NCBI GenBank assembly: GCA_028867335.1
Contig: JAGWGN010000008.1
Span: 1 to 42,572 of the forward strand
Source of the DNA: Microcaldota archaeon
GTDB taxonomy: Archaea; Micrarchaeota; Micrarchaeia; Micrarchaeales; CABMGC01
Reading direction: 5' to 3'
DNA: 42,572 bases
In this document: piece by piece, positions 1 through 9,103 of the stretch
Layout: the number at the start of each line of letters is the position of its first letter
Numbering within the stretch: position 1 is the stretch's first letter
Program-made: the position numbers and the translations under genes
The notes under the pieces: model-generated
What the model was told of the DNA's origin: nothing
The model's database searches: none
The model's input: the letters and a program-made list of their open reading frames with translations, nothing else

Positions 1-2
1 TT

Positions 3-335
3 GTCGCAAACGCGAAGGAGCTAATACAGGGCGAGCTCGTTATAAAGGCGGACAAGGAGGGCCAGGCAATCCTAAAGAAGATGGGATACAAGGCGGAGCT
101 TGGATCCAAGGGGATCGTCATCCAGAACAGGGACGGCACGATAAAGATAGACGCAAGCCTTGAGAGCACGATAAACAACCACATCGAGATGATAAGGAGC
201 AGGATCTCGGAGAATCTCTTCATCGAGGACAAAAAGCCTGCGGCAAAGGCCGCAAAGCAGGTGAAGGCCAAGGCAAAGAAGGCTCCAAAGCCAAAGAAGG
301 TTGCAAAGAAATCCAAGAAGACAAAGAGGAAGTGA
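3..335 (+). CDS. atpE: A-type ATP synthase subunit E, C-terminal part (cut by window start)
   Basis: This is the 3' part of the peripheral-stalk subunit E, which with subunit H links the catalytic A3B3 head to the membrane sector. The frame is open from base 3, before the first ATG at 81. The segment LGSKGIVIQNRDGTIKI followed by a helical ENLF end matches the C-terminal domain of V/A-ATPase subunit E, and its position just before subunit C fits the archaeal order. Unusually, the protein continues into a tail of about 35 residues made almost only of Lys, Ala and Pro. The TGA stop overlaps the GTGAT Shine-Dalgarno of the next gene. Confidence 0.85.
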   Translation, partial: VANAKELIQGELVIKADKEGQAILKKMGYKAELGSKGIVIQNRDGTIKIDASLESTINNHIEMIRSRISENLFIEDKKPAAKAAKQVKAKAKKAPKPKKVAKKSKKTKRK

Positions 336-339
336 TAAC

Positions 340-1413
340 ATGCCAGTAGCGGGATATGAGGCGGCAAGCTTATACGGGTATTCCACCGCACGCGTCAAGG
401 CGATGGAGTCGAAGATGATAAGAAAGGAGGTTATGCAGAGCATAATCAACGCCAAGGACATCCCGAACATGCTCTCGATTCTGGTCCAGACCGACTACAA
501 GAAGAACCTCGAGGAGTACGGAGGGGTAAACATAAAGTCCGACATGATCGACTTTGCGCTCTCAAAGAACCTCGGAAACAACGTCGACAAATTGATAACG
601 ATCGCACCGATAGTGAACAGGGGAATCGTCCGCGCAATCGCAGGAAAGTGGGACATGTACAACATAAAGCTCGCAATAGAGGCAAAGGAGAAGGGATCAA
701 GCTTTGCAGACATCTCAAAGTACGTGATCGACTACGGAACATACAACTCTACAACGCTCAAGGAGCTCATGAACGAGCCTAACATTGAGAGCATGATAAA
801 CAGGGCGATGATAAACTCGCCTTACAGAAAGACGCTTGCTGCTGCGCTTGAGACCTACAGAAAGGAGAAGAGCGCACTGAGCGCCGCAGTGACAATTGAC
901 AAGCTCTACTACGAGCAGATGGGCTCAATAATAATTCGGCTAATCGACATGCACCACGAGTCCGCGCAGGTGATAAAGGCGGACATGGACATGAGAAACC
1001 TTCTGATGCTAATCCGCGCAAAGAGGCACGAGATGAAGTTCGCGGACTTCAGCGGGACGCTAATCGAGAAGGGATCAATAAAGGTGAACCAGCTAAGGGA
1101 GCTCTACGAGGGGGCAAAGGATTTAGAGTCAATGATAAAGGAGATAAAGGTTTTTGACCTCAGCGAGGAGCTGGGAAGATACAAGGCAAACAAGAGAAAG
1201 GAGCTCTTGATATTTGAGATGGGGATGAAGAACAGCATCTTCAACAAGAGCATAAAGCTGCTCAAGCACAGCGTCCTCTCAATTGGGACGATAATCGCAT
1301 ACGCATACCTCAAGGAGATCGAGGTATTCACGCTCAGGATAATAATCAAGGGAAAGACCTACGGGCTCGGACGAGAGGAGCTTGCAAAGATGATGGTATG
1401 GAAGGCAGAGTAG
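340..1413 (+). CDS. atpC: A-type ATP synthase subunit C (AC39/subunit d family)
   Basis: Subunit C is the funnel-shaped connector that joins the central rotor stalk to the membrane c-ring. The N-terminus GYSTARVKAMESKMI matches the typical start of the family, and a length of about 357 residues is normal. I choose ATG 340, not the ORF-track start at 301, because GTGATAACATG places a Shine-Dalgarno just upstream and the upstream residues are only a frame-shifted reading of the lysine-rich subunit E tail. The end overlaps the start of subunit F by 16 nt, which suggests translational coupling. Confidence 0.93.
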   Translation: MPVAGYEAASLYGYSTARVKAMESKMIRKEVMQSIINAKDIPNMLSILVQTDYKKNLEEYGGVNIKSDMIDFALSKNLGNNVDKLITIAPIVNRGIVRAIAGKWDMYNIKLAIEAKEKGSSFADISKYVIDYGTYNSTTLKELMNEPNIESMINRAMINSPYRKTLAAALETYRKEKSALSAAVTIDKLYYEQMGSIIIRLIDMHHESAQVIKADMDMRNLLMLIRAKRHEMKFADFSGTLIEKGSIKVNQLRELYEGAKDLESMIKEIKVFDLSEELGRYKANKRKELLIFEMGMKNSIFNKSIKLLKHSVLSIGTIIAYAYLKEIEVFTLRIIIKGKTYGLGREELAKMMVWKAE

Positions 1414-1751
1414 CAAACAAGGAGTACAAGATCGCCGTGATCGGCAGCAGACTGCTAGCCATAGGCTCAAAGCTCTCCGGGGTCACAGAGTCATACACCG
1501 TGACAGAGCAGGAGGAAACAGAAAGCCTTCTCAGGGAGCTTCTGCAGAAGAGCGACGTGGGAATTATAGTCATAACTCAGAGCCTCATAAAGAAGATAAG
1601 AGACAGAAAGTTGCTCTACGCGATAGACAACAGCCTGATGCCTCTGATAATTGACGTTGCGGACTTCAACGAGCCGCAGCAGGAGACGGACGTTCTGAGG
1701 AAGATGATCCTCAGGGCAGTTGGAATAGACATCAATAGAATGTCGAAATGA
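1398..1751 (+). CDS. atpF: A-type ATP synthase subunit F
   Basis: Subunit F is a small Rossmann-like regulatory subunit of the central stalk. The start YKIAVIGSRLLAIGSKLSGV and the later VGIIVITQSLIKKI are the two beta-alpha units typical of the family. A length of 117 aa is normal. The ATG lies inside the end of subunit C, and the gene sits between C and A as in most archaeal operons. Confidence 0.92.
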   Translation: MEGRVANKEYKIAVIGSRLLAIGSKLSGVTESYTVTEQEETESLLRELLQKSDVGIIVITQSLIKKIRDRKLLYAIDNSLMPLIIDVADFNEPQQETDVLRKMILRAVGIDINRMSK

Positions 1752-1760
1752 AGTGATGAT

Positions 1761-3527
1761 TTGGGAATAATAGAAAAAATAGCGGGACCCCTTGTGGTTG
1801 CAAACGGAATGATGGGCAGCAACATGTACGACGTGGTTAAGGTAGGGAAGCTGAAGCTGATAGGGGAGATTATCCAGCTAAAGAAGGAGAAGGCAGTTAT
1901 ACAGGTCTATGAGGACACAGGGGGACTTAGGCCAGGAGAGACAGTGGTTTCAACAGGGCTTCCTCTTGCAGTGGAGCTCGCTCCAGGAATACTCGGAAAG
2001 ATATACGATGGAGTGCAGAGGCCTCTTGACTCAATCGAGAAGATATCGGGAAGCTTCATCGGAAGAGGAATCGATGTCGCGCCGCTTGACAAGAAGAAAA
2101 AATGGAAGTTTGTCGCTCAGATAAAGAAGGGCGCAAGGGTCAGCGAGGGGGCAATCCTCGGATTCGTCCAGGAGACCCAGCTGCTAAAGCACTACATCAT
2201 GGTTCCAAAGGGGATATCAGGAACAGTCGAGAAGATCAAGGAAGGAAACTTCACAATCGAGGATGAGGTCGCAGTCGTAAAGAGCAACGGAAAGATGGTA
2301 AGCCTCAACATGATTCAGAAGAGATCGGTTCGAACTCCGGGAGAGTACAAGAGCAAGTTCGCATCGGCTGAGCCTCTGGTTACAGGGCAGAGGGTGGTCG
2401 ACACGTTCTTCCCGGTCGCAATGGGAGGAACCGCAGCGCTTCCGGGACCATTTGGATCTGGAAAGACAGTTCACCAGCACCAGCTCGCCAAGTTCTCAAA
2501 CGCGGACATAGTTCTCTATGTCGGATGCGGAGAGCGAGGAAACGAGATGACTGAGGTGCTTGTAGAGTTCCCGGAGCTGCTCGACCCAAAGACAAACAGG
2601 CCGCTCATGGAACGAACCGTTCTGATTGCAAACACAAGCAACATGCCTGTCGCAGCAAGAGAGGCGAGCATCTACACAGGAATCACAATCGCGGAATACT
2701 TCAGGGACATGGGATACAACATAGCACTCATGGCCGACTCCACATCAAGATGGGCTGAGGCAATGCGAGAGATGTCTGCAAGGCTTGAGGAGATGCCTGG
2801 AGAGGAAGCATACCCAGCATATCTGCCAAAGAGGCTCGCTGAATTTTACGAGAGGGCAGGAAAAGTGGAGAGCCTAAACGATAAGATAGGCTCAATCACA
2901 ATTATCGGAGCAGTCTCACCAGCTGGGGGAGACATCTCAGAGCCGGTGTCACAGGGAACACTTAGAGTCACAAAGACCTTCTGGGCACTTGACGCATCGC
3001 TTGCGAACTCAAGGCACTTCCCATCGATAAACTGGCTAAACAGCTACTCGCTCTACCTCAACGCACTAAACGAGTGGTACGTGAAGAACATCGGAGAGAG
3101 CTTCCCAGACAACCGCAAGACGGCGATGACTCTGCTCCAAAGAGAAGGAGAACTAAAGGACATCGTGCAGCTGGTGGGTGCAGACGCGCTTCCTGACGCG
3201 GAAAGAATAGTGCTCGAGGTCGGAAGGATAATCAGGGAGGACTTCCTCAGGCAGAACGCATACGACTTTGTGGACGCATTCACGGGAATGGAGAAGCAAA
3301 AGAAGATGCTTGAACTCATACTCTACTTTGGAACAAGGGCAAACGACGCAGTCAAGGTCGGCGTGCCAAGCGACAAGATAGTGACGATGAAGATAAGGGC
3401 TGACATCTCCAGAATGAAGGAATGGAAGGAGGAGGATGTCGCAAGCGCCTCAAAGAAGCTAAAAGGCGAGATAGACTCTGCCTTCGACGCTCTGATAAAG
3501 GAGGAGGCAATATCGGCAAGAAATTAG
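1761..3527 (+). CDS. atpA: A-type ATP synthase catalytic subunit A
   Basis: This is the catalytic nucleotide-binding subunit of the A1 head. The P-loop GPFGSGKTV, the non-homologous insert region before it, and [17 protein letters not shown] followed by [24 protein letters not shown] identify it. A length of 588 aa is typical. The start codon is TTG: the only nearby ATG (1756) is in another frame and stops at once. A GTGATGAT Shine-Dalgarno precedes the TTG, and the subunit F stop lies 10 nt upstream. Confidence 0.97.
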   Translation: MGIIEKIAGPLVVANGMMGSNMYDVVKVGKLKLIGEIIQLKKEKAVIQVYEDTGGLRPGETVVSTGLPLAVELAPGILGKIYDGVQRPLDSIEKISGSFIGRGIDVAPLDKKKKWKFVAQIKKGARVSEGAILGFVQETQLLKHYIMVPKGISGTVEKIKEGNFTIEDEVAVVKSNGKMVSLNMIQKRSVRTPGEYKSKFASAEPLVTGQRVVDTFFPVAMGGTAALPGPFGSGKTVHQHQLAKFSNADIVLYVGCGERGNEMTEVLVEFPELLDPKTNRPLMERTVLIANTSNMPVAAREASIYTGITIAEYFRDMGYNIALMADSTSRWAEAMREMSARLEEMPGEEAYPAYLPKRLAEFYERAGKVESLNDKIGSITIIGAVSPAGGDISEPVSQGTLRVTKTFWALDASLANSRHFPSINWLNSYSLYLNALNEWYVKNIGESFPDNRKTAMTLLQREGELKDIVQLVGADALPDAERIVLEVGRIIREDFLRQNAYDFVDAFTGMEKQKKMLELILYFGTRANDAVKVGVPSDKIVTMKIRADISRMKEWKEEDVASASKKLKGEIDSAFDALIKEEAISARN

Positions 3528-3534
3528 TGATAAC

Positions 3535-4920
3535 ATGAAGTTCGAAATAGAATACAAGACAATTGAAAGCGTTGCAGGGCCACTGGTGGTTGTGAAGAAC
3601 GTGAGGAACGCCTCTTACAACGAGATCGTGAGAATCAACATGGCAAACGGCGAGTCCAGGCTTGGGCAGGTTCTCGAGACGGGATCGGGATACGCGGTGG
3701 TGCAGGTGTTCGGAGCGACAAGCGGAATGAACATAGACAAGACATCGGTAACTTTCCTTGGCGACACATTCAGGTACGGAGTGTCTGAGGACATGTTCGG
3801 AAGGATCTTTGACGGACAGGGAAGGCCGATTGACGTTAAGGCGAGCGTTAAGTACGAGGAGAAGTTCGATGTCAACGGAGAGCCGATCAATCCAGTGTCA
3901 AGGGCGATGCCAAGCGACTTCATCGAGACAGGAATCTCATCAATTGACGGACTGATAACGCTGGTCAGAGGGCAGAAGCTGCCGATCTTCTCCGCATCAG
4001 GACTTCCGCACAACGAGCTCACGGCGCAGATCGCAAAGCAGGCAACGGTGAAGGGAAGCGAGTCATTTGCGGTCGTGTTCGCCGCAATCGGAATCACATA
4101 CGATGACGCAACATACTTCATCAACGAGTTCAAGAAGGCAGGATCGCTCTCAAGGACGGTCGCATTCATCAACCTTGCAGACGACCCAAGCATCGAGAGA
4201 ATCCTAACCCCTAGAATCGCGCTAACAACCGCAGAGTACCTTGCATACGAGAAGGGGTACCATGTGCTTGTCATCCTAAACGACATGACAAACTACGCTG
4301 AGGCTCTCAGAGAGCTTGCAAGCGCAAGGGAGGAGGTTCCTGGAAGAAGAGGATACCCGGGATACATGTACACCGACCTTGCAGGAATCTACGAGAGGGC
4401 AGGAATAATCAAGGGAAAGAAGGGAAGCATAACGCAGCTGGACGTCGTGACGATGCCTGGCGACGATGTCACCCACCCAATCCCGGACCTGACGGGATAC
4501 ATAACTGAGGGACAGATATTCTTGAGTAGGGACCTTGCAAACAGAAACATCTACCCACCAGTCAACCCGCTCGGTTCGCTCTCAAGGCTCATGAACAACG
4601 GAATCGGTTCCGGAAAGACAAGAGAGGACCACAGGGGAGTCGCAGACCAGCTCTACGGGGCATACGCAAAGGCGCAGGAGGCAAAGAACCTTAGCTCGGT
4701 GGTAGGCGCAGAGGCGCTTAGCGACTCGGACAAGGTTCTGCTCAAGTTCGGCGAGGACTTTGAAAAGAGGTTCCTTGGCCAGGGAAGAAACGAGGCAAGG
4801 ACAATTGAGGACACGCTAAACATCGGATGGGACCTGCTATCGTACCTAAAGGAGGAGGACCTCACAAGGATAAAGCGGGACTACATCGCAAAGTACTACA
4901 AGAAGGACGTGAAAAAGTGA
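3535..4920 (+). CDS. atpB: A-type ATP synthase regulatory subunit B
   Basis: Subunit B is the non-catalytic partner of subunit A in the A3B3 hexamer. The N-terminal barrel ([17 protein letters not shown]), the degenerate P-loop region [16 protein letters not shown] and the later [11 protein letters not shown] are characteristic. A length of 461 aa is normal. ATG 3535 follows the same GTGATAACATG signal that precedes subunit C. The stop TGA overlaps the GTG start of subunit D in the string GTGA. Confidence 0.97.
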   Translation: MKFEIEYKTIESVAGPLVVVKNVRNASYNEIVRINMANGESRLGQVLETGSGYAVVQVFGATSGMNIDKTSVTFLGDTFRYGVSEDMFGRIFDGQGRPIDVKASVKYEEKFDVNGEPINPVSRAMPSDFIETGISSIDGLITLVRGQKLPIFSASGLPHNELTAQIAKQATVKGSESFAVVFAAIGITYDDATYFINEFKKAGSLSRTVAFINLADDPSIERILTPRIALTTAEYLAYEKGYHVLVILNDMTNYAEALRELASAREEVPGRRGYPGYMYTDLAGIYERAGIIKGKKGSITQLDVVTMPGDDVTHPIPDLTGYITEGQIFLSRDLANRNIYPPVNPLGSLSRLMNNGIGSGKTREDHRGVADQLYGAYAKAQEAKNLSSVVGAEALSDSDKVLLKFGEDFEKRFLGQGRNEARTIEDTLNIGWDLLSYLKEEDLTRIKRDYIAKYYKKDVKK

Positions 4921-5549
4921 AGAAGCTCAGCCCAACTAGGATGAATCTGACAAACCTCAAGAAGACGAGGGCGATGGCAAAGAAGGGCCACGACATACTC
5001 GAGAAGAAGAAGGAGGTCTTGGTGATCGAGTTCATGAAGCTCCTCCAGCAGTCGAAGAACGACAGGACCTATCTCTACGAGATGATCCAGGGGGCCTACA
5101 AGACCGTTGCGATTGCATCAACCTACATCGGGGACTTCGAGCTCGAAAACGTCGCGGCAAGCATGCCCGAGACGACCCCTGTAAAAATAACCCTAAAGAA
5201 TATCATGGGGGTTAGGCTGCCGGAGATCAGCAAGGCGCCAAGGAGCATGACGATGCTAAACCGCGGATACAGCCTTCTCACGACCAGCACAGCAGTTGAC
5301 GATGTGAGCGACTCGTTTGAGGAAGTGCAGAACTCAATTATAGAAATCGCAAAGCGAGAGCAGGGGCTCAAGAGGCTTGTGATCGAGATCGACAAGACGA
5401 AGAGAAGGGTCAATGCGCTCGAATACGTGATCATGCCGGGGCTTAGGGCGCAGTCCAAGTACATAGCGATGAGGCTTGACGAGATCGACAGGGACATGTT
5501 CTCCGCGCTCAAGCACGTCAAGAAGAAGCTTGCAACGGTGTCGAAATGA
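4917..5549 (+). CDS. atpD: A-type ATP synthase subunit D
   Basis: Subunit D is the coiled-coil rotor shaft inside A3B3. The start [34 protein letters not shown] is the family hallmark (NPTRxxLLxLKxR). Both ends are predicted long helices. The ORF-track start at 4827 runs inside subunit B. I place the start at GTG 4917, overlapping the subunit B stop, which gives 210 aa, the usual size. The stop overlaps the next gene in ATGA. Confidence 0.94.
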   Translation: MKKLSPTRMNLTNLKKTRAMAKKGHDILEKKKEVLVIEFMKLLQQSKNDRTYLYEMIQGAYKTVAIASTYIGDFELENVAASMPETTPVKITLKNIMGVRLPEISKAPRSMTMLNRGYSLLTTSTAVDDVSDSFEEVQNSIIEIAKREQGLKRLVIEIDKTKRRVNALEYVIMPGLRAQSKYIAMRLDEIDRDMFSALKHVKKKLATVSK

Positions 5550-6214
5550 CAAACGCCTGCCTCTTCAGCGGTGGCAAGGACTCTACTTTTGCATTGCACA
5601 AGGCGCTGGCAAGCGGCATCGAGATAGACCTACTCATTACAGTCCAGACCCAAAACGATTTCAGCTACATGTTCCACTACCCGAACATTGAGGCGACAAA
5701 GCTGCAGGCCGAGGCGCTTGGAATACGGCAGGTTATAGTCAAAACAAAGGGTCTCAAGGAGGATGAGGTGCGGGACCTCGAGCAGGCGCTTATCGACAAT
5801 GACGTGAAGCTGTTTGTGAGCGGCGCGATCGCAAGCGAGTACCAAAAGGAGAGGGTTGAGGGAATCGCAAAGCGCAACAAGATGAAGTCAATTGCGCCAC
5901 TCTGGCACATAGACCCCGAAGTCGAACTCAAAGAGATAGTGGAAAACTATGAGGTCATAATATCCCAGGTGAGCGCGGAGGGGTTTGACAGGAGCTATAT
6001 CGGGGCAAGGATAGACGCGCAGATGGTGGAGAGGCTCAGGGAGCTCAAGGCAAAGCGAGGGATAAACCTGTTATTTGAGGGAGGCGAGGCTGAGACATTC
6101 GTGCTCAACGCACCGCTGTTCAAGAAAAGGATAGTGATTGAGGAATCGGAGACGCTCTGGAACGGGAGCGTGGGCAGATTTGTCATAAAGAAGGCAAAGC
6201 TGACTGAGAAATAG
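5546..6214 (+). CDS. dph6: Diphthine--ammonia ligase-like PP-loop ATPase (Dph6 family)
   Basis: The N-terminal PP-loop ACLFSGGKDSTFALHKAL marks an ATP pyrophosphatase. The rest (AEALGIRQVIVKT, SGAIASEYQKERVEGIA, LLFEGGEAETFVLNAPLF) matches the archaeal Dph6/TIGR00289 type that amidates diphthine on EF-2. A length of 222 aa is normal for the archaeal form without C-terminal extension. It overlaps subunit D by 4 nt (ATGA), so it is translated from the ATP synthase transcript. EF-2 with an intact HRG diphthamide site is in the same window. The family call is firm; the exact substrate is inferred. Confidence 0.85.
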   Translation: MTNACLFSGGKDSTFALHKALASGIEIDLLITVQTQNDFSYMFHYPNIEATKLQAEALGIRQVIVKTKGLKEDEVRDLEQALIDNDVKLFVSGAIASEYQKERVEGIAKRNKMKSIAPLWHIDPEVELKEIVENYEVIISQVSAEGFDRSYIGARIDAQMVERLRELKAKRGINLLFEGGEAETFVLNAPLFKKRIVIEESETLWNGSVGRFVIKKAKLTEK

Positions 6215-6240
6215 TCAAAAAAAAGGGAAAAAATCGGAGA

Positions 6241-6248
6241 TTTAATAA
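6241..6248 (+). promoter_or_regulatory. TATA element of hicBA
   Basis: TTTAATAA is centred about 26 nt before ATG 6271, so transcription should begin at or next to the start codon (leaderless). Spacing is read directly; promoter function is inferred. Confidence 0.55.
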
Positions 6249-6270
6249 ACACTTTGAGGCAAATAATATT

Positions 6271-6543
6271 ATGGATGACATTAAGATCTGGAAGGAAAAT
6301 GGATGGTATATTGCACATATCCCTGCGTTGGGCGTAGTAGACCAGGCAAAAACTTTGAAAGGGCTAAAGAAGGAGTTAAATGAGGCAATAGAGCTCTCGC
6401 TTGAAAGCATAATTATTGACGATTTGAAATTCACAGGAAGCAGAGTAAACAAACTGAGAAGTTTGCTCGCAAGCGCGGTTATAAACAAGATTGATGGCAT
6501 TATTTCTAAAAAGGAAGGTAAAACGATTATGGCAAAGGCATAA
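6271..6543 (+). CDS. hicB: HicB-like antitoxin
   Basis: The N-terminal part (IKIWKENGWYIAHIPALGVVDQAKTLKGLKKELNEAIEL) has the HicB/UPF0150 partial RNase H fold pattern: a strand pair ending in a G-x-V turn, then a helix with repeated E. It is followed directly by a HicA-like toxin gene, supporting the assignment. 90 aa. No clear DNA-binding domain is visible at the C-terminus, which is mostly helical and basic. Expected role: bind and neutralise HicA and repress the operon. Confidence 0.75.
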   Translation: MDDIKIWKENGWYIAHIPALGVVDQAKTLKGLKKELNEAIELSLESIIIDDLKFTGSRVNKLRSLLASAVINKIDGIISKKEGKTIMAKA

Positions 6544-6553
6544 GGTCGGAATT

Positions 6554-6772
6554 ATGGCCAGGCTTGTCATAAAAGATAGGGAACTGCTTAAGATTCTTAC
6601 TAAAAGATTTGGATTCACAGTGCTCCGACAAAAAGGTAGTCATGTGCGATTATCAGATGGAGGGCATAGAGTTACAATCCCGCTTCATAATAGAGAATTA
6701 AAAGAGGGGACACTTCATGCCATATTGGAACAAGCAGGCATCAGCAAGGAGGAACTCATAAAAGAGCTTTAA
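6554..6772 (+). CDS. hicA: HicA-like mRNA interferase toxin
   Basis: This is a small dsRBD-like toxin of 72 aa. RQKGSHVRLSDGGHRVTIPLHNRELKEGTLHAILEQAGIS matches HicA/YcfA, including the catalytic His in GSH. I choose ATG 6554 over the ORF-track start 6491, which lies inside hicB; AGGT 8 nt upstream acts as ribosome binding site. It is 10 nt downstream of hicB and convergent with the MeaB gene, whose stop is only 5 nt away. Confidence 0.85.
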   Translation: MARLVIKDRELLKILTKRFGFTVLRQKGSHVRLSDGGHRVTIPLHNRELKEGTLHAILEQAGISKEELIKEL

Positions 6773-6777
6773 GGGGA

Positions 6778-7695
6778 TCAGAACTTTATGCACTTAAGTA
6801 TCTTGCCGGCAGCCTGCCGAGGGTCCTTTGATTCAGATAGGATTTTCTGAAACTCCTTGTAGTTCTCAGGCACGCTTAGCTTCTCGTCCAGGCGGTTTTT
6901 GAAAAGCGAAAAAAGCTCGTCGCGGATCTCGCTTTCCAGCTGCAGCTTTCTTCGCTCCGCGGTTGTTGGGGCTTTATCGCTTATTATTTTGGTGAGCACA
7001 TCAAAGAGTTCCCCAATCCCCTTTCCGGATTTCGTTGAAATGCTAAGCACTTCCTTGCCCGAGAAACTTAAGTGGTATTTCAACGAGTCGTATAGCTGCG
7101 ATGCGCCCCTTAGGTCCGACTTGTTTGCAAGGTAGATGTCCCCTATCTCGGTGAGGCCTGCCTTTATCACCTGTATTCCGTCCCCCGTATTTGGGCTGAA
7201 GACCACAGCAACAACATCCGCAATACCCCTGATGTCGGTTTCAGTCTGTCCTGCCCCAACGCTCTCTATTATTATCAGATTAAATCCTGCGTATTCCAGC
7301 AGGCGTATGTCATCCCTTAGCGCAAGGGATAGTGCGCCAGTCGCCTCACCTGAGGGTATGCTGTGCACGAAGATCTTGGCGTCGGTAAGCTGCTGCATCC
7401 TCACTCGATCCCCCAAAAATGAGCCGCCAGTTATCTTGCTTGAAGGATCAACTGCAAGAACGGCAACTTTGTAGCTTTCGGAATCGAATTTCTGGGCGAG
7501 CTTGTTGATCATAGTGCTCTTGCCAGAACCTCCTGGACCAGTAACCCCGATTCTTACGCTCTCCTTGGGATCCCTAAACAGCTCCCTAATTATTGCGGTG
7601 GAATTGGAATCGGCAGCCTCTATGCTTCGTATCGCCTTTGCGATGTAGCGCCTTTCGCCTCGCTTTATGCCCTCTAGGATCTCCCTTGAATCCAT
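6778..7695 (-). CDS. meaB: MeaB/ArgK-type G3E GTPase (cobalamin mutase chaperone)
   Basis: MeaB proteins load and protect adenosylcobalamin-dependent acyl-CoA mutases. Visible motifs are the P-loop GVTGPGGSGKST, AVDPSSKITGGSFLGDRVRM, the switch segment IIIESVGAGQTE and the base-recognition motif NKSD. A length of 305 aa is normal. No methylmalonyl-CoA mutase subunit is in the window, so its client must lie elsewhere or differ. ATG 7695 lies about 26 nt from the TATA element shared with the divergent aminotransferase gene. Confidence 0.88.
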   Translation of the reverse strand: MDSREILEGIKRGERRYIAKAIRSIEAADSNSTAIIRELFRDPKESVRIGVTGPGGSGKSTMINKLAQKFDSESYKVAVLAVDPSSKITGGSFLGDRVRMQQLTDAKIFVHSIPSGEATGALSLALRDDIRLLEYAGFNLIIIESVGAGQTETDIRGIADVVAVVFSPNTGDGIQVIKAGLTEIGDIYLANKSDLRGASQLYDSLKYHLSFSGKEVLSISTKSGKGIGELFDVLTKIISDKAPTTAERRKLQLESEIRDELFSLFKNRLDEKLSVPENYKEFQKILSESKDPRQAAGKILKCIKF

Positions 7696-7716
7696 AATGG
7701 GTTAGAAGTGCCACCC

Positions 7717-7723
7717 TTTATAA
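7717..7723. promoter_or_regulatory. Shared palindromic TATA element between meaB and the aminotransferase gene
   Basis: TTTATAA contains the palindrome TTATAA centred at 7720.5. ATG 7747 (plus) and ATG 7695 (minus) lie 26.5 and 25.5 nt away, the normal TATA-to-start distance for leaderless archaeal transcripts. One TATA site could therefore serve both genes. Confidence 0.6.
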
Positions 7724-7746
7724 CATTTATCCACGGAATGTATACT

Positions 7747-8964
7747 ATGGCATTATCCGAAAGGAGCAAGTACGCATTCAATCCAATAGACGAGGACAAC
7801 GAGCTTGCGGAAAGGATCGTAAAATCAGGAAAGAAGGTCATCCAGCTCAACAGGGGGGACATCTCGCTCTATTTTCCTACGCCCAAGTACATAGAAGATG
7901 CATACGTCAAGGCGATACGCGAAAATAGGACCTCCTACACGCGCTCAAGCGGAATTCCGGAGTTGATTGATGCTGTCAGGGGCAGATACAAGAGAATGTT
8001 CAATCTGAACCTCAAGGAAGAGGACATAATAACAACGCAGGGAGTCTCTGAGGGGCTCTATTTCCTCAACGCGTCACTGCTCAATCCGGGAAACCACGCG
8101 ATAATCTTTCGGCCATACTACACGCAGTACATACCGAACATCGAGCTTGCGGGCGGAAAGGCATACTACTTAGACTACGATGAAAAGAAAGAATGGGACA
8201 TAGACACCGATGAGCTTGAGAACCACATAAAGAGGATGAAAAAGAAGAGGGGGATAAAGTACATAATGATCACCAACCCGAACAACCCCACAGGGACTGT
8301 TTTGGGGAGGGGGACGCTTGAGAAAATAGTGGATCTTGCCAACGAGCACAAACTCATACTTGTCAGCGACGAGATATATGATGAGATAGTATACAACGGC
8401 GCAAAGTTCACAAGCATCTCGCAGCTTGCAAAGGGGGTTCCGCATGTAATACTTAATGGAGCGTCAAAGAACCTTGACGCGACCGGATTCAGAATAGGAT
8501 TCATGATAGTCCCAGGGGAAGACAGGGTGTCAATGGAACTAAAGAGAAAGTTTGCAGACTTCGCGTCGGTTCGCGTCTCCGTAAATGCGCCAGCGCAGTA
8601 TGCGATTGCCGAGGCGATAAGAAACGTCAAGGAGCACAAGAAGGCGATAGGTTACATGGTGAGGGAGATCGAGGATCGGGTGAACTTCGCGGTGAAGAGG
8701 CTCGGGGAGAACCCTTACCTTGAGATGGTCAGGCCAAACAGCGCCTACTATATCCTGCCGAGAATAGATTTAAAATCATTGAACTACAAGAGTGATAAGG
8801 AGTTCGTTGACGAACTTCTAAGAAGCAAGCTTGTCCAGATAACCAGGGGATCCGGATTTGGCGCAAAGAGCCACATAAGAATCGTGGCGCTACCTGACAA
8901 ACAGACCCTTGGCGAAGCAATAAATAGGCTAAACGAGTTTTGTATGAAGCGCTCAGGCAGGTAA
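7747..8964 (+). CDS. PLP-dependent class I/II aminotransferase
   Basis: This is a fold-type I aminotransferase (aspartate/aromatic/alanine group), about 405 aa. The PLP-binding lysine is in SKNLDATGFRIGFM, and ITNPNNPTGTVL and SDEIYDEIVY are the standard cofactor-contact motifs. Substrate cannot be told from the sequence. In-frame starts exist at 7708, 7738 and 7747. The TATA element at 7717-7723 would put the transcript start at about 7747, so the third ATG is preferred. tRNA-Val begins 5 nt after the stop. Confidence 0.88.
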   Translation: MALSERSKYAFNPIDEDNELAERIVKSGKKVIQLNRGDISLYFPTPKYIEDAYVKAIRENRTSYTRSSGIPELIDAVRGRYKRMFNLNLKEEDIITTQGVSEGLYFLNASLLNPGNHAIIFRPYYTQYIPNIELAGGKAYYLDYDEKKEWDIDTDELENHIKRMKKKRGIKYIMITNPNNPTGTVLGRGTLEKIVDLANEHKLILVSDEIYDEIVYNGAKFTSISQLAKGVPHVILNGASKNLDATGFRIGFMIVPGEDRVSMELKRKFADFASVRVSVNAPAQYAIAEAIRNVKEHKKAIGYMVREIEDRVNFAVKRLGENPYLEMVRPNSAYYILPRIDLKSLNYKSDKEFVDELLRSKLVQITRGSGFGAKSHIRIVALPDKQTLGEAINRLNEFCMKRSGR

Positions 8965-8969
8965 AAGAT

Positions 8970-9040
8970 GGAGGTATAGTCTAGTGGTAGGACGCGACCT
9001 TTACACGGTTGAGGCAGGAGTTCAATTCTCCTTACCTCCA
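8970..9040 (+). tRNA. tRNA-Val (UAC)
   Basis: The cloverleaf folds by hand. Acceptor GGAGGTA/TACCTCC is 7 perfect pairs, D-stem GTCT/GGAC, anticodon stem CGACC/GGTTG with loop TTTACAC (anticodon TAC), variable loop AGGC, T-stem AGGAG/CTCCT with loop TTCAATT, discriminator A. CCA is not encoded and there is no intron. Its 3' end CCTTACCTCCAT recurs at 18873-18884, and an integrase gene starts 63 nt downstream. Confidence 0.95.
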
Positions 9041-9041
9041 T
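9030..9041 (+). repeat. Putative attachment site copy in the tRNA-Val 3' end
   Basis: CCTTACCTCCAT here is repeated exactly and in the same orientation at 18873-18884. Tyrosine integrases of archaeal elements often use tRNA 3' ends as attB. The repeat is short, so it may be an eroded att site. Confidence 0.45.
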
Positions 9042-9074
9042 AGAACTCAGAGTAATGGTTCTCTAGGCTTAGTC

Positions 9075-9082
9075 TTATATAT
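9075..9082 (+). promoter_or_regulatory. TATA element of the integrase gene
   Basis: TTATATAT is centred about 26 nt upstream of GTG 9104. This supports GTG 9104 as start of a leaderless message. The nearby ATG at 9102 is in another frame. Confidence 0.55.
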
Positions 9083-9103
9083 GTTTCCCAGAACATAATA
9101 AAT

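Noticed and set aside
72-470. Minus-strand ORFs opposite the ATP synthase genes (e.g. 72..470, 3615..4286)
   Set aside because: They are antisense shadows of well-identified genes with family-typical proteins on the plus strand.
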